From Styela clava (taxonomy: Eukaryota > Chordata > Ascidiacea > Stolidobranchia > Styelidae): 64,000 nucleotides of DNA. Below are positions 1 through 11,960 of the stretch, one piece after another. The notes under the pieces were generated by a model, which saw only the letters and a list, made by a program, of their open reading frames with translations, was not told where the DNA came from and ran no database searches. Position 1 is the stretch's first letter, and each line of letters starts with the position of its first letter. A program made the position numbers and the translations under genes. Where the stretch lies: positions 1,674,001 through 1,738,000 of the forward strand of contig NC_135250.1 in the NCBI RefSeq assembly GCF_964204865.1, read 5' to 3'.

Positions 1-193
1 TTTTTAGAGATAAGGAGGCCGTAATGTTGTAAAATTTTCAAAAAATTGGTATAAAAAGAGACTAAGGATTAACTTTAACCGAAATCTGCTGTAAACGAAC
101 TTTACCGCATACAGTTATATATAATGTACAAACAAGGTGCTATATTTTGTTATGCCAAGTAATATATTTTTTTAGAGATACAGGGTTTTGCAG

Positions 194-543
194 ATGGAAT
201 TGTTTCACACAAATTCCTTGAATTTGTTCGGTTGCTATTGGGTGTTCCAGACAGAATCATTGACAAGATCTTGCGGCAAAATCTTACCAAGGAGGAATTA
301 TATCAGATCTTGAGACATTCACACGACACAAGTAAACATAAATATATGTTAGAAGTCGCATACCGTATCCTTAGTACGATCGCAATAAACGGTTATGTAA
401 ATCTATCAATAAACCAGTTAATTTCATTAGAAAGCATGATTCCAAGGCAAAATGGCCCACTTTACATCATAAAAAGTTATTTTGACTATAATAAATATAT
501 TGAAAAACATTTTCAGATATCCCCACCTCAATTTACGGAATAA
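194..543 (+). CDS. Terminal exon of an unrecognised gene (death-fold-like)
   Basis: An open frame follows a TTTTGCAG acceptor ending at 193 and runs about 115 codons to TAA at 541-543. An AATAAA lies at 642-647. There is no internal start in good context, so I read it as a last exon whose earlier exons lie left of the window. The segment FVRLLLGVPDRIIDKIL followed by EELYQILRHSHD and a Leu/Ala helix has the spacing of death-domain-type helices (LA..LG...I..I......E...ILR). That is a pattern impression, not a recognised family. The C-terminal half is unassigned. The ~20 bases at the left edge could hold another exon with a GTAATG donor, but its phase does not fit. Confidence 0.45.
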
Positions 544-1821
544 AAATGTTATTAGATGTATCTCTGGTGACATCCTAAATCTCTTTAATATTACAATTAT
601 TGAATGTACTGCTACTTGTCAATTTACCCTATGCTATTCAAAAATAAAGTAATTCTCGCAATAAACTTTTCTTGCTCATTTTCAAAAATAATTTTGTCTG
701 ATATTCAGCAGAATTGAACCATCTGATTTCATACAGGCAGAGAACAGTTCATAGAAACCGTAAGAAAAAATAAAAGAAGACTCAATTTTCATTTGTATAT
801 GAAAATGGATAGATGCATCAGGCGGGATAGGAATGAGATCCCAGGTAATACACCTACTGTATGTTTATCCAACATTATTTAATTCCTGAAAAATTAGTGC
901 ACAAAGGATACAAGTCTGTCTCCAACGCTGAGAACGTTAATTGGAACATAATGGGGAAATAACTTTTGCGTCATAGACTACTGAAACTTCTGGGTAGTGG
1001 GACCCATCACGCACAAACAGAAGTTCAATTACAAACAAAATCTAATAAATTTCCATCATTTTTATGGAGGTAACTGATTTTGTTCGCCTACTTTACACCA
1101 AGCTGTGTCAAGGGGGAAGCCTATAGGCAGGGGGTACCCAAATTTATGTTCTTATAAGGTCACCCTGTATGACTATGAATGTTTAAAATTCTTGCTACTA
1201 AAGATAAAAGCGAGAATATTGGTCGGAGACCGAAGACTCATCGATCGACAGCAAAAAAAAAATTTAAAGAATTAATAACTTGTAAATTATATAAAAAACG
1301 AACAAAAAAAATATTAATTAATAACTCGCTAATTAGACGACATAATTACCCAAAATCAATAGGCTTCTGGTCCGGGATATGATGCATGTACATGCGAAAT
1401 TTGGAGAAGATTTAACCTCGCATTCGTGAGATATCAAATAACAACAAACAGACAACAAATACCTATCAACATACTTACCGATCTTAAGATCGATGAGTAA
1501 TAACACTTACCAGAGAAGCATAAAAAACACTGGATAATTCCATTCAGTTGATGACTGAATTTAATCCCATTCTCTTTCATTCATTCAGATAATCCTGTAG
1601 TAAGAAGTACATATATATCCATTCCCATTTGCAGTATATTCCCAATATGTACTTCTATTACTTTTGAACCTTTTTTATTGACTAGGAAGTTATTACGGTA
1701 TGTTTGAACCTGTCCAGTACAATATCTGCATATTTTTTTTATCGTCTAGCAACCTAGGAAATATGATAAAATTAAAAAATATCAATTTGAAATAAATAAT
1801 AATTATGCCTTTTCACAACAG
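544..1821. other. Intergenic or intronic stretch without a clear gene
   Basis: It contains an AATAAA for the gene on the left, a weak 25-nt exon candidate near 735-759 (acceptor TTTCATACAG, donor GTAAGA) whose phase would fit the next gene, a fragment of the palindromic MITE family near 1040-1165, and a dispersed repeat at 1200-1505. I see no convincing open exon. Confidence 0.4.
1200..1505 (+). repeat. Dispersed repeat R1, copy 1
   Basis: The interval from GAGAATATTGGTCGGAGACC to CTTACCGATCTTAAGATCGAT matches 52785-53075 in the same orientation and 21838-22135 in the opposite one. Shared landmarks are TAACTCGCTAA, the 'atgcacatgcaaaatttgga' stretch and CAACATACTTACCGATC. No coding capacity is seen. 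Confidence 0.7.
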
Positions 1822-2602
1822 AAAATCTTCTTGTCGAGATTATATACGAGCTCATCAAAGCGATTCCAATAAGGGATAGGCGTAATTTCGCAGAAAATGA
1901 AATTGGAGTTCGCAATCTAGAGCACAGAGACATACGAAATGTGCAGATTACCAGTGATCTGAAACTGCATTTCCTGGAATGGTGGTGGGAATTCATAGGT
2001 AAAATCATATATCACTTTCATAGTATCAGATTTTTTGTTTGGCAATCATGGTGACATACATGATCTTGTTTCAAGTTATTATGTATCACAAAATAAATCA
2101 ATTCCTTTCTTAGGAAAATCTGTACAAAACTCCTTGACGGAGCTCAAAAAGAAGGCAAAGGATGGCGGATACTTGAAGAACCAAAGTGAGTCGAATACTA
2201 TTTATCGGCATCTTTTTTTTTGGCAGTGGTTTATTTTTCGCATGAGCCTTTTCAAACATGATTTGTGTAAACTTTGTATCTGGATTCATATATTTTATAA
2301 TGTATTAGATGCCTAAAAGTCTGCCAATCACATTATTAAATCGACTTTGCCAGCTGCTATTTATCTTATTCCTTATAAAAATCTTGTCGGTGCAATTAAC
2401 CATCTCTGTTTAGGCCTGATATCGGTACTTCAAAAAGAAAACGATTATCACAAGATATATTGATTGATTTATGACCCTTCGGTTTTGCTGATTCAGGGCA
2501 GCAGGAAAATATAGTATGTAAAGTCATTTTACATTCACCCCTGATCTCTCTTATTTTACTTTTCCAGGTGACGTTCTCATTCGGGAGCAGTACTTTGAAT
2601 AA
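1822..2602 (+). CDS. Last three exons of an unrecognised gene
   Basis: Three exons join in phase: 1822-1998 (after ACAACAG, donor GTAAAA), 2030-2185 (after TATCAG, donor GTGAGT) and 2568-2602 (after TTTTCCAG, ending in TAA). AATAAA follows at 2616-2621. The joined ~120 residues read as real protein: an amphipathic start (NLLVEIIYELIKAIPIRDRR), a Trp cluster LEWWWEF, a Lys-rich helix LTELKKKAKDGG, and the end SDVLIREQYFE. I do not recognise the family. The 5' exons must lie between 544 and 1821 or left of the window. Intron 2 holds a dispersed repeat (about 2190-2510) related to 61740-62115. Confidence 0.5.
2190..2510 (+). repeat. Dispersed repeat R2, partial copy
   Basis: It shares with 61740-62115 the blocks AACATGATTTGT, CTTCAAAAAGAAAACGATTA and GACCCTTCGGTTTTGCTGA. 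It sits in the intron between the second and third exons of the gene here. A further fragment lies at about 6370-6480. Confidence 0.6.
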
Positions 2603-2819
2603 CGCAATGCCAACCAATAAAAAATCGAATGACTTGAAACATATAAAACTATTCTGTCATGTGTCTCATGAGACATGAGACATCAATTCGAAGAGGTGGA
2701 TTTAATTTTAGAATGTATATATTTGAAAATGATTATTAGTTCTTATAACCAGGGCGGGTGTAAAATCACAAGCTCTGGTGCTTTATTTTTTACCAAAATT
2801 ATTTAATATCAAATAAGTA

Positions 2820-3127
2820 CCGTATATCCTCGACCTCGCATATAATGAGTTCAAAACTCATAAAAAGAAGTTGCCAAACTAAGAGGTTGGCTTATACTTG
2901 CATAAATCTGATCGCACTTAAAATTTGGCTTTTACACACATAATGCTGAGTATGATCACACTAAAGGGTTTGACAGTGATAATGAAGATAAATTTGAAGG
3001 ATTTTGAGACACTTCTTACTGTTATCAATAAAAGTAAAACAACAATGATGGATATCATTTTCATTAATTCTCTTATGCAACAATTTGCGGTGATTTGTAA
3101 AACCGGCCTTTATGCGAGGATATACGG
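2820..3127 (+). mobile_element. MITE with CCGTATATCCTCG inverted ends
   Basis: The left end CCGTATATCCTCG and right end CGAGGATATACGG are perfect inverted repeats flanked by TA (2818-2819, 3128-3129), as expected for Tc1/mariner-type non-autonomous elements. A longer relative is at 59947-60642, and fragments occur near 26355-26560. Confidence 0.75.
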
Positions 3128-3964
3128 TAGTTACCTAATGTCAATTATTAAAGCTAATTTGTTGTAAAAAACGCATATTCTTCAAGAATTACTGCTCACT
3201 TTTTAATAATGATGGTGGCCGGTAAAGTCAGTGTGGTGAAAAGACTGTATACCCACACGTTGCTTCCACCATCATTGTCAAATACCATCGTCCAACAAAG
3301 GACGCTATCAATGTCTATACATATTTCATTTATCTTATTGATCGTGTTAATTAAATTACTAGTATTTGTGCACAATTGTGATCATATCATGTGCATCATC
3401 ATTCTCTTTGTACGTAAAATCCAAAAATGCCTGTTTAAGTTGGGGGCAGTGAAGGGCAGAGGATGGTCATACGGTCATTTTATTCAAAGTTAGACATTTA
3501 GAAAGTGACAAACAGCTTGATTTCATAATAGTATTTTGTTTTGAAGAGCCATGTATGAGTATGGCTCAGTTTTCTGATTGCAAGAATAGCCCCCACATCG
3601 AAAGGCATCATTTATACTGTTATAACAGTGAGTGCGCCCCCTTTTTCTCGAGACAGTCTGGGCCTCCATATCGGCAAACTAGTACTGCGCAATAAAATAA
3701 AGGAAGCGCAATGTAAAACATCACCATTGGTAACTCAGAAAAAAAGAGTGAATGTTTGTTTTATTAAACCAAATGGTGGGACATCTTGAAATCGGAGAAC
3801 TGTGCTCTGGCCCCTAACATGTGTTGATATTTTTAATAATATATTTTCTGGAATACATAACATTCATTTTGATTTTATCAAAATGTTACTTCTATAAAAT
3901 ATACTGTACACATCTAACTGAAGTACAATTTGATCCCAACCAAAGCAGATAACGATAAATAGCA

Positions 3965-4095
3965 AAACTAACTAATCCCATACCTAATATAAACTGGTAA
4001 CCAGATAAGAGGCTGTGGTTCGCCAATGATAGATATGGTTTGGATAGCTTTTCCTTTCCTCCGATATGAATATGTGAATTCCATCTAATTTCGGC
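3965..4095 (+). repeat. SINE 3' domain fragment
   Basis: The stretch CTAATCCCATACC...ACTGGTAACC...GGTTCGCC is the conserved tail of the tRNA-derived SINE family. The head is absent. Confidence 0.7.
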
Positions 4096-4495
4096 AAATA
4101 TGGGCATATTTAAAATATTTTGTAAATATATTGATAATACAGTACCGAAAATCAGTAGGGCACAGTTTGCAAATTCCAAGAATGTCCCGTCATTTGGTTC
4201 AATAATCATTAGGTTCTCACAAACGAAGGGCCATAACGCACCATGCTTGTCAATAAAAAACTAAATTAATCGCGCCCGCAGCATGCAGACATGACCAAAA
4301 TTGATTGGTTCATCGGCAAATTGGGATTCTCTGGAAAGAGACAATGTCACTCAATCTGTAAAGAGTGCCAAACTGTAATATTTATTCCGATTTCAGGGTT
4401 CTCGTATTCCATACTTCTGTACTTCTACCCTTGGCTAACAGTCTGCCAGTGGTTTCTATGATTTATGTTCACGACATACAATTTTTTATCTAAGC

Positions 4496-4740
4496 CAGGG
4501 TGGTCCAAGGTTGCCGGCTCCGCGGGCCACAAAATTATTTTTGCATTGTTGGCGGGCCACAATAGTGCCAAGAATTGGTAAACAGCGATGTAACAATATT
4601 CCAGAAGATTTTTCTAATTTATTTTATTACAAAACAACACGAAATGCGATTTTTTGATTACTCTCCGAATGTGACGCAGGTCACAGATAATGAAACGGCG
4701 AGCCACATATGGCCCGCGGGCCTGGGTTTGGACCATCCTG
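4496..4740 (+). mobile_element. hAT-type MITE, 8-bp TSD ATCTAAGC
   Basis: The ends CAGGGTGGTCCAAGG and TTTGGACCATCCTG are imperfect inverted repeats. Exact 8-bp target duplications ATCTAAGC lie at 4488-4495 and 4741-4748. The interior GC-rich pieces (GCGGGCCAC, GGCCCGCGGGCC) match the element at 18133-18859. No transposase is left. Confidence 0.88.
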
Positions 4741-5129
4741 ATCTAAGCAATTCATTAGAAAATTAGAGGTGAATTGTGCTATAATGTCTGAATGTATTCA
4801 GAATAGGGCCTTTCGTATACCATTAAAACCACTGACCTAATATGACCGCAAGTCAATTTATAATAGGCAAACAAATGAATTTGGTGAGTAACTACGGTAT
4901 CAATCAATCAAATCGTTTTTTATTTGTCATTCCGATAAAATATAACAAAATGAAAACAAGAAAAATAAAAAAATATTTGTACAGAATGACGGGATAACCA
5001 CGAAATGACCATTCGGTCTACTTGTTAGCGGCAACCCTAAAGCGTTAGCGTAGCGGTAGTGTTGATGATCAGATGATTCCTGAGACTGATATTTTGGATT
5101 ACTCAATATTGAATCCGTTTTCTATTATA

Positions 5130-5515
5130 GGTACGGTAACGTACCGGTACCGATACCAGTACCGGAGCGATACCGTTTAGCAGTGCAGGAACCGGCCCCA
5201 GACTGGATTCCATGGCAAGTGTACGTCCGAGTACTGGAGTATGATAGTGCTCCCTAAAACTGCATGCGAGCGAAATCTATTTTGCAGGGAAAATTGTGAT
5301 TGTTCATCATTGTACAGTTATATCCAGTATACGGTATCTGTTAGTCAAACGGTTAAAAAGTGGTGGGATAAAACAGCCACCAATAACAGAAAAAACAGTA
5401 CCGTACTGACAAGTTACAATATTTCGATATTACAAACAGGAAACAGCTACCGGTACCGTACCTACCATACTAACATTACCGGTACCGGTACCGTACTTAC
5501 CCGGTACAGTACAAA
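5130..5515. repeat. Low-complexity GGTACCGGTACC-rich region
   Basis: Clusters of TACCGGTACC-like palindromic motifs at about 5130-5180 and 5445-5515 bracket unique sequence. A similar motif cluster occurs at 30225-30310. A frame read across it is compositional, not a gene. Confidence 0.6.
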
Positions 5516-5961
5516 TTGACCCAAACTCATGCCGATTTCTAACTTTATTAAAGGCGTCTCAGTTGAGACTTAAGGCCTTTTTCTTCCAATTTTTGGATAT
5601 ATTTCAATGCCGATCGGATTTTTCGTATAGGATTTTTTTCCTGGCCTATACTAGTTAGGAAATTGTACATCACAAAGTTCCGCTGGTGCAGTTCAATTGA
5701 CCTTTAACCCATGCAAATGGATCGCCGCCGTCGTTTGCTAGACAGACGGAACTTCGCGTCTAAGCATCTTTTTTTTTTTGCCAAATGATTTCCAATGCTA
5801 AAACGGAATTTTTGTATCGAGAATTTAGAAGCCAATCATTATATTTTAAATTTATATTTTTTTGTCAAGTGGAATATCAGGTTCGGAATACAATTGCATT
5901 ATTTGAATTCCGTTTAGGTGGAGAAAAATAACAGTTCTTGGTTCCAGGCGACACATAGGTT

Positions 5962-6295
5962 GGGCGCGGCGGTGTGGCTCATCGGGCTAAGCGTTAGGAA
6001 TACGCTCGCCACCACATCTCTGATTACCCTGAGTGGGTTCGCAGGTTCGAATCCCATGCGGGGTAGTTATGTGCGAGAGGATTGCTGGACTCCTCGCCGC
6101 AGAAGGGCGGTTCACCATTCCTCCACCATCAAGTTCATGCTTCCGAAAAACAAATAACTAAAACTAATCCCATACCCGACATGGAGTGGTAACCTGACTA
6201 GAGGCCGTGGTTCCCCATATGGATGAGCCGTCTGGTCGGCTTTCCTCTTCCCCGGGATAAATCTGTAAATCCTATCCTAAATCCTAACTTTCATT
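5962..6295 (+). mobile_element. tRNA-derived SINE, full length
   Basis: The head carries a pol III A box (TGGCTCATCGGGC) and B box (GGTTCGAATCC) about 60 bp apart. A middle part (GTGCGAGAGGATTGCTGGACT) and the family tail (ATCCCATACCCGACATGGA ... GGGATAAATCTGTAAATCC) follow. It is the best-preserved copy in the window. Confidence 0.85.
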
Positions 6296-7876
6296 CCGAG
6301 ATAATGTGCGCTTGACAAAATGTCCAAATCACGAGCAGGCCAAGTGATATTTTTGGAATTGAATTTCAGAGTTAATATGGAGTTACGTATGTCCCACCGA
6401 ATAAGTCGCTTTTCTTGACACAAATTTTTGGCCTGATTTCGGGAGGATCGTCTTATTGGGCGAGTATAGTAGTTTTCTTTTTTTTCGGGTTTATTATCAT
6501 TCAATTTCAACCATGAAATCACTAGGGATGCAACAAGATTCGGACTAGTGCTCATATTCGTGGCCGAATCTCTCTTAATTTGATACTCGGATTTGGCCCA
6601 AGCCTTTGATGATTTTACCCGAGTACTTGATGTCATACGTCACGCGATAGTCAATCGCAGACTGATTGCGCATTCGACGAGATATTCAACTTCTTCGTTC
6701 TGTTTTGCCAAGAGAGTGTCCGATTGATTTTCTCACCCTGTTTCTCTCTTTTATCCAACTATCTAACAGGGGGCTTGCCAAGTGAAGGTAAAGAGTGCGC
6801 CAAAAGTTTAATTCATGACAACGTAAGACTTTAAGAAACTAAAAAGCATGCGTCGTTCACAGCGAAATTCCGCGGCTACAAGAAGCTTGCCAGTCGCCTC
6901 TCTTTGCCTGCCGGTGTTTGGTGAATATTTTGCTAGTCCTATTTCGAACATCTACTAATCATCGACCATTGATCCGTAGTCAGAGTACCCACATTTAGAA
7001 ATAAAATATAAAAATCGTGAAAATCAATATCAAATGTTAATCAAGTCGATTTTTTATTGCCGTTCAATGAGTATTTACATAAGCCATAATTATTGGTGGG
7101 CAAATCGATTTTTTCCAATCGAATATGTTCAACGAATGCGGGATTGTGAAATATTGTCAAAACTAATTTCGAAATTTACTACATTTTTATTTCATAATCG
7201 CTGAATATTTTTTATCGCTGTGATCGTTTCAGCGGCCGACATTCCAGATAATGCTGGTAAACTATACTGAAGCACTTTGTTATTAACAAGTAAATATTGA
7301 TTCTCACGCAACAGCGTAGATCGTTGTTTGGTTTTCACATTTCTGACAGAATTGTGAGTTCACATCGGCGAAGATGTTAAAGAGAAACAACTAGCGACGG
7401 GGCCTGACGCGACTGTTTCCCCAGTTTATAATGATATATGTATAATAATTAATGTGAAGTATATTCAATTCATCTTTGAAATAAATTTTTACAACGTGGG
7501 ATTTTATCGCAGACTTGAAGGTTTTTTCTTTGGTGATATCCTCAAAATAATGAGTGGCAGCATTGCGATGGAGCGGGATAAGTGTTGCAGCAACAGCTCA
7601 GCCATGTTTTTAAATAGCAAAAAAACGAGCCAAAACAATATTTAATCGTACGTGTTCATGTCCATGGATTGCCGTGGTATTTGGAGTAGTGATACTATTT
7701 ATATTCACTATTAAATTAATTAGGCAACCCACTTCTATTGAGGTGTTGAAGATGAATGTTTGATATATACACTTTATATGCATATGTATTTTCCTCAATT
7801 AAATTGTAGTGTCCGGGATTTTATAGCAGATCTTGTGATTTTTATACCAGCGATAACGAATTTCGCCTCACTTTAC

Positions 7877-8175
7877 CCGGTGTGGCGCATCGTGCTAAGC
7901 GTTAGGAATACGCTCGCCATGTCACTTCTGATTACCCTGCGTGGGTTCACAGGCTCCAATCTCATCCGGGGATAGGTATGTGCAAGAGGATTGCTGGACT
8001 GCTCGCCGTCATAGGGTGGATCACGTAACCCCTGGTCGGTTCCTCCCCGTTAAGTCCATGCTTTTGGGAACAAATAACTGGCTAAATAATTCTATACCCG
8101 ACATTGACTGGTAACCGGACGAGAGGCCGTGGTTCGGCATATGATTAAGCCACCTTATCACATAATGTGAAAAAT
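7877..8175 (+). mobile_element. tRNA-derived SINE
   Basis: A box region TGGCGCATCGTGCTAAGCG, a decayed B box (GGCTCCAATC), the middle domain and the tail up to the 'attaagccacctta' part. It is diverged from the 5962 copy. Confidence 0.8.
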
Positions 8176-8485
8176 CTGAACAGGATTTTGTCCTAACCTG
8201 CGCCTGGTACACATACGGTACCATACTACAAGAGTATCCTTTTCTGTTGCTTGGTATTTTGCCTTATGACTGTATGATGATATGAAGGCTTATCGTAATA
8301 AAAAAATTTGGTGGCATACCTCGATTCTTTTCGGTTTGAATAATGACAATTTTGTGAAAATTGAAAATTTTGGTAAGATAATTGAACTTTTCCTGAAGGC
8401 GCCGCGGCCCATAGCGTGATGGGCCACGGCCCATGTGGCCAAATTAGATGGGCTGTGGCCCGAGCCCAATGGCCGTAGAAGAGTC

Positions 8486-8680
8486 ACCACTCCTGTAGCA
8501 TAATTTTATTCCAATTTTCCCTATTTCTATTACGAGTTCTGGGACTGTCTGTGTTAGCCAAGTGAATATACCCCCTATCCATAGGCTTTCTTCCTTTGCA
8601 AGACTTTATGTGAAGTAGACGAACAAAATTAGTTACAATGGCCATATTGGTACACATAGACTACTTTTAGAGCGTCTAAA
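8486..8680. repeat. Palindromic MITE family M, partial copy
   Basis: It contains the family blocks ATAATTTTATTCCAATTTTCC, ACGAGTTCTGGGACTGTC and TTAGCCAAGTGAATA. It is close to the copy at 24918-25142. Confidence 0.7.
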
Positions 8681-10142
8681 TTTGGGGGCGCACACTACAA
8701 GTTTCTCGATATCGGTACAGCAAAAACAGCCTAAGTCTATTTGAAAATAGAACGGATACCGGTAAAAGCAAACAACTTACCACCAACCTTGTAGTTATCA
8801 TACTTCTGTATAGCAAAGCCCATTTCGATCTAAAATCTAATTATAAAAACCAACTTTAAAACGGTCTTCGGGCCTGAACAGAAAAATGGCGGGAATGGAC
8901 GTAGCGTCGCAGCACGTGACATCTGTGTGATGTCATAAAGGTCAGGTAAACCTATTCCACGCGGAAAAACCTAGGGTGGCTTAAACAATTTTATTTTTGA
9001 ATGTGGGTTATCACGAAAAAAACTTTTTGTCATGAATGTGATTCTATATAAATAATGAAGGTATTTTACCGTTGTTACCGGTATTTTACCGTTTTATGTC
9101 GTTTACCGATTACAAGAGGTGGACTTAGTTTGCAAGGCTCGAATTTTTTAGAAAGTCAACCTTGCATCTATCATCCACTAATTAGTATGGATAATAAGTG
9201 AAGCACAACCGGTGTTCGCAAAACGATGCACCACTAAGTATGTTCCGTCGGTTTATAGCGTTTTGTGTCTTGGTGATGGGTTAATACCTAATAGGATTTT
9301 AACTATTCTCATTGTGACGGTAAACGTGTTAAAAATATTTGAAAAGGGCCTACGCATCATGAAAGTTTATGAACCACTGGATTGAACGTATTTCGTTCTG
9401 AACGGAAAGTTAAATCAGAAACAATACGCTAATATTAAAATTAGATGAAGCAATTCTGACAAATTATTAGTTGTAAACCTGATTTAATGCAGTGTCTCTT
9501 GGACACGAAATGGACCTAAGGATTATTCTGTTGTTGTGAGGAAATTGCTTTTCTGTTTAACAACAGTGCTGCCAAGTGCACAAAAAATTCCATAACTTAA
9601 AGCTTGTTGTAGTGGCTAGTAGACTATATTTAGTTAGTTCAAAAGTATCCGTGCGACCTATGGGATTTTCATTCCACCTAAAAGTTTTGTTCCACAACTT
9701 CATGAAAAATATAAATACGGGCCATGATCACATCTCAGTGATCTGAGTGTCAGACTACCTGTACTGTGAAAGATCTGGTGCTATTCCGGTTTAGTTTGCG
9801 TATCCATATATTTGAGCTTTGCTCGTAATCAGAAGGAAACGATTTTTGACTGAAAAGGTATGTTACTAAGCTACTTCGGTATTTACTCCATGAAGTGAAA
9901 AGCCCATCGTTGCGTTAAAACACAACGACATCGCGCGGATTTCCTCGTAACATGCATAGAAACTAGGTTAAATCACAGCTGGCTTTGAACATTCATCTGA
10001 CGCGCCAGAGCAATTATTTACGCCCAACCGACTCACACTTTTGTAATTACGTCACGCGCAATCAAGCGCAACGAGAAAAAAATATACCACAAATATTAGC
10101 ATATTTGCGAAGTTCTATTGTTCAAACTCGCCCGCGTAGAGC
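8681..10142. other. Stretch without a recognised gene
   Basis: I see no supported exon, strong repeat or RNA here. The final ~100 bp before the U1 gene should hold its promoter, but no proximal sequence element can be assigned with confidence. Confidence 0.5.
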
Positions 10143-10304
10143 ATACTTACTTGGTGATGCAGCTACGGCGATCAAGCAGGCCGTGCTGCCGGGGCGAGGC
10201 TGGGCCATTGCACTTGGGCCCAGTTGACCTTCGCGATTGCTCCAAATGCGAGCAACTCGATCACGTAATTTATGATAGTGGAGACAGCGTTCGCGCGTCT
10301 CCTT
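10143..10304 (+). ncRNA. U1: U1 spliceosomal snRNA
   Basis: About 162 nt, against 164 in human U1, with all landmarks. The 5' end is ATACTTACTTG. Stem-loop I is GCAGC/GCTGC plus ACGGC/GCCGT around GATCAAGCAG. Stem-loop II is CTGGGCC/GGCCCAG around the U1A-type loop ATTGCACTTG. Stem-loop III is TTGCTC/GAGCAA. The Sm site is AATTTATG near 10267-10274. Stem-loop IV is GGAGAC-AGCG-TTCG-CGC-GTCTCC. A possible 3' box AAAGAAGA follows at about 10308. All stems pair, so the gene looks functional. Position 9 is U instead of the usual C, changing the base that faces intron position -1 of the 5' splice site. U1 pairs with 5' splice sites in the spliceosome. It may be a variant copy. Confidence 0.92.
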
Positions 10305-10578
10305 CCCAAAGAAGATAAAGTAAGTAGAGCGGGGTTGATTTCGGATAAGAAGTGATGTGACCAGCGTTAAAACGTGATTTTCCAGTTCATTCCGACCCAT
10401 CGCTTTGCAGGTAGACTGTAATTGTCACGCAATACAGTGTGTAAACGAGGCGACATTAGTTCAAAACCAATTATCCCGCAAAGGCTTACAATTTCCTTTT
10501 TAGAAGCAAAATTGCACTAATCCAAGTTATAGATTTTTGCGCGGGGCTCAAAATTAGCGTGCATTTTGTGAACTAGAA

Positions 10579-10880
10579 CAGGACTACCTAACTATTTTTG
10601 CTAAAGGTCCGTATACAAAACTTGAAAATTCTTGGGGTCCGGTCTGGCCAGAAAATGTATTTCATACTGTGCCTAACTATATTTTAGTAACTCTATCTTT
10701 TCCGTTGAAAAGGAAACGCGAGTTGTGGAAAACGAGTAAACGCAAAATATTCCACATCCTTTTACATATCCAAAGTTAAATGGAGACAATCCTCCAGAAT
10801 AAAAAAAAATTAGACGCGGTCCAAATCGAATACTTGAAAGGTCCGAATTCGGACCGTGGTCCGCCAGTTGAGTAGCCCTG
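10579..10880 (+). mobile_element. hAT-type MITE, 8-bp TSD AACTAGAA
   Basis: The ends CAGGACTACCTAACT and AGTTGAGTAGCCCTG are imperfect inverted repeats. Exact AACTAGAA copies flank the element at 10571-10578 and 10881-10888. The interior has repeated GGTCCG motifs. Confidence 0.85.
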
Positions 10881-11244
10881 AACTAGAACATGCAAACCAA
10901 TTCAAAGTTTAACTTGAGCATTACATATATGTTCAAAAGTGGACTGCCCAGGCACACCAATCAAACTCAATTTTTGCCTGCTGCTGTTCTAGACAGAATT
11001 CTTGATAACTGGCGTTCAACGAAGCATGACCGGCCAGAATATATCAATGTAACATTAGCACAAGTGGTTCTGATTTACACTTCATTGCTTTCTAGGTTGG
11101 GACAAGTCAAATCTGAACCCAGATCTTGCCAAAAATAAGCAATAAGTTACATCCTTGACTTACTATATCTGTATGTATAGGTTTCATGTATACGTGAATC
11201 CATGTTAGAACGAATCTCAGGATAGAATAAGATTCGCGAGCCCA

Positions 11245-11365
11245 TGCCTCCAAAAACAATACATGACATGGACTGGTAAACAGACTGGGTTCGCCATATG
11301 ATAAAGTTGTCTAATTGGCTTTCCAGTCTCCTGGGATAAATATGTAAATCCTGTCCTATTCCAAA
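11245..11365 (+). repeat. SINE 3' domain fragment
   Basis: It matches the tail of the tRNA-derived SINE (ACATGGACTGGTAA...TTCGCCATATGATAAAG...CTGGGATAAATATGTAAATCC) without the head. Confidence 0.75.
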
Positions 11366-11631
11366 GTATGTTGGGGCCTGATAATTAGAATATTATAGAA
11401 GCTTATGTTCAGGGTGGTCATTTTAGCGCAATTTGAGCCCGGTGTCGAGTAAGAGAACTATAGCAGTAGTGGCGCTTGCTTTGAAAAGTTTGAAACGTGA
11501 TTGGTGAAAACTTTCATCCATCCCCAAAACCAATATAGCCGATTAGAAGTTTGATTTCTTAGGCCTGGTAAACTCAAGTACAATTTGTATTCGGAAAATG
11601 TCATCCTGAAATAAGAATGTCGGTGCTGTTA

Positions 11632-11960
11632 CAGTGTTTCCCCGGAAATAAGACAGTGGCTTATTTCAATTTCCTTCTGAAAAATGACACCAGGGCTTAT
11701 TTTTGGGGACGTCTTTTATTTTCATCCATCAAAAACAAAATGACAAAGTAGAGAATTAGAAGATTTTCGAATATACAGAATGTGAAAACCGATATCCATT
11801 TACTAATAAATAACACGCTTTCCTCTCTCACACGTTTTGAATTAATCATTCAAAAAATGTGGGAGAGATTTCTTGCTATTGCCTGGGTCTTATTTTAAGG
11901 GCTTTTATTAAAATTATTCTTAAAATTCAGGCTAGGTCTTATTTTCGGGGAAAAACACTG
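11632..11960 (+). mobile_element. MITE with CAGTGTTTCCCCG ends, TA duplication
   Basis: The left end CAGTGTTTCCCCGGAAATAAG and the right end CTTATTTTCGGGGAAAAACACTG are near-perfect inverted repeats flanked by TA. No coding sequence is left; this looks like a Tc1/mariner-type non-autonomous element. Confidence 0.82.

Noticed and set aside
3892..4209. A 105-codon hydrophobic minus-strand frame
   Set aside because: Its middle is the SINE tail read backwards, with no splice or start support.
5962..6060. A true tRNA gene at the A/B-box sequence
   Set aside because: The acceptor and anticodon stems do not pair, and the unit continues into the repeated SINE body seen elsewhere.
10118..10400. Protein frames overlapping on both strands near 10.1-10.4 kb
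   Set aside because: They cover the U1 snRNA gene, whose structure explains the higher GC and open frames.
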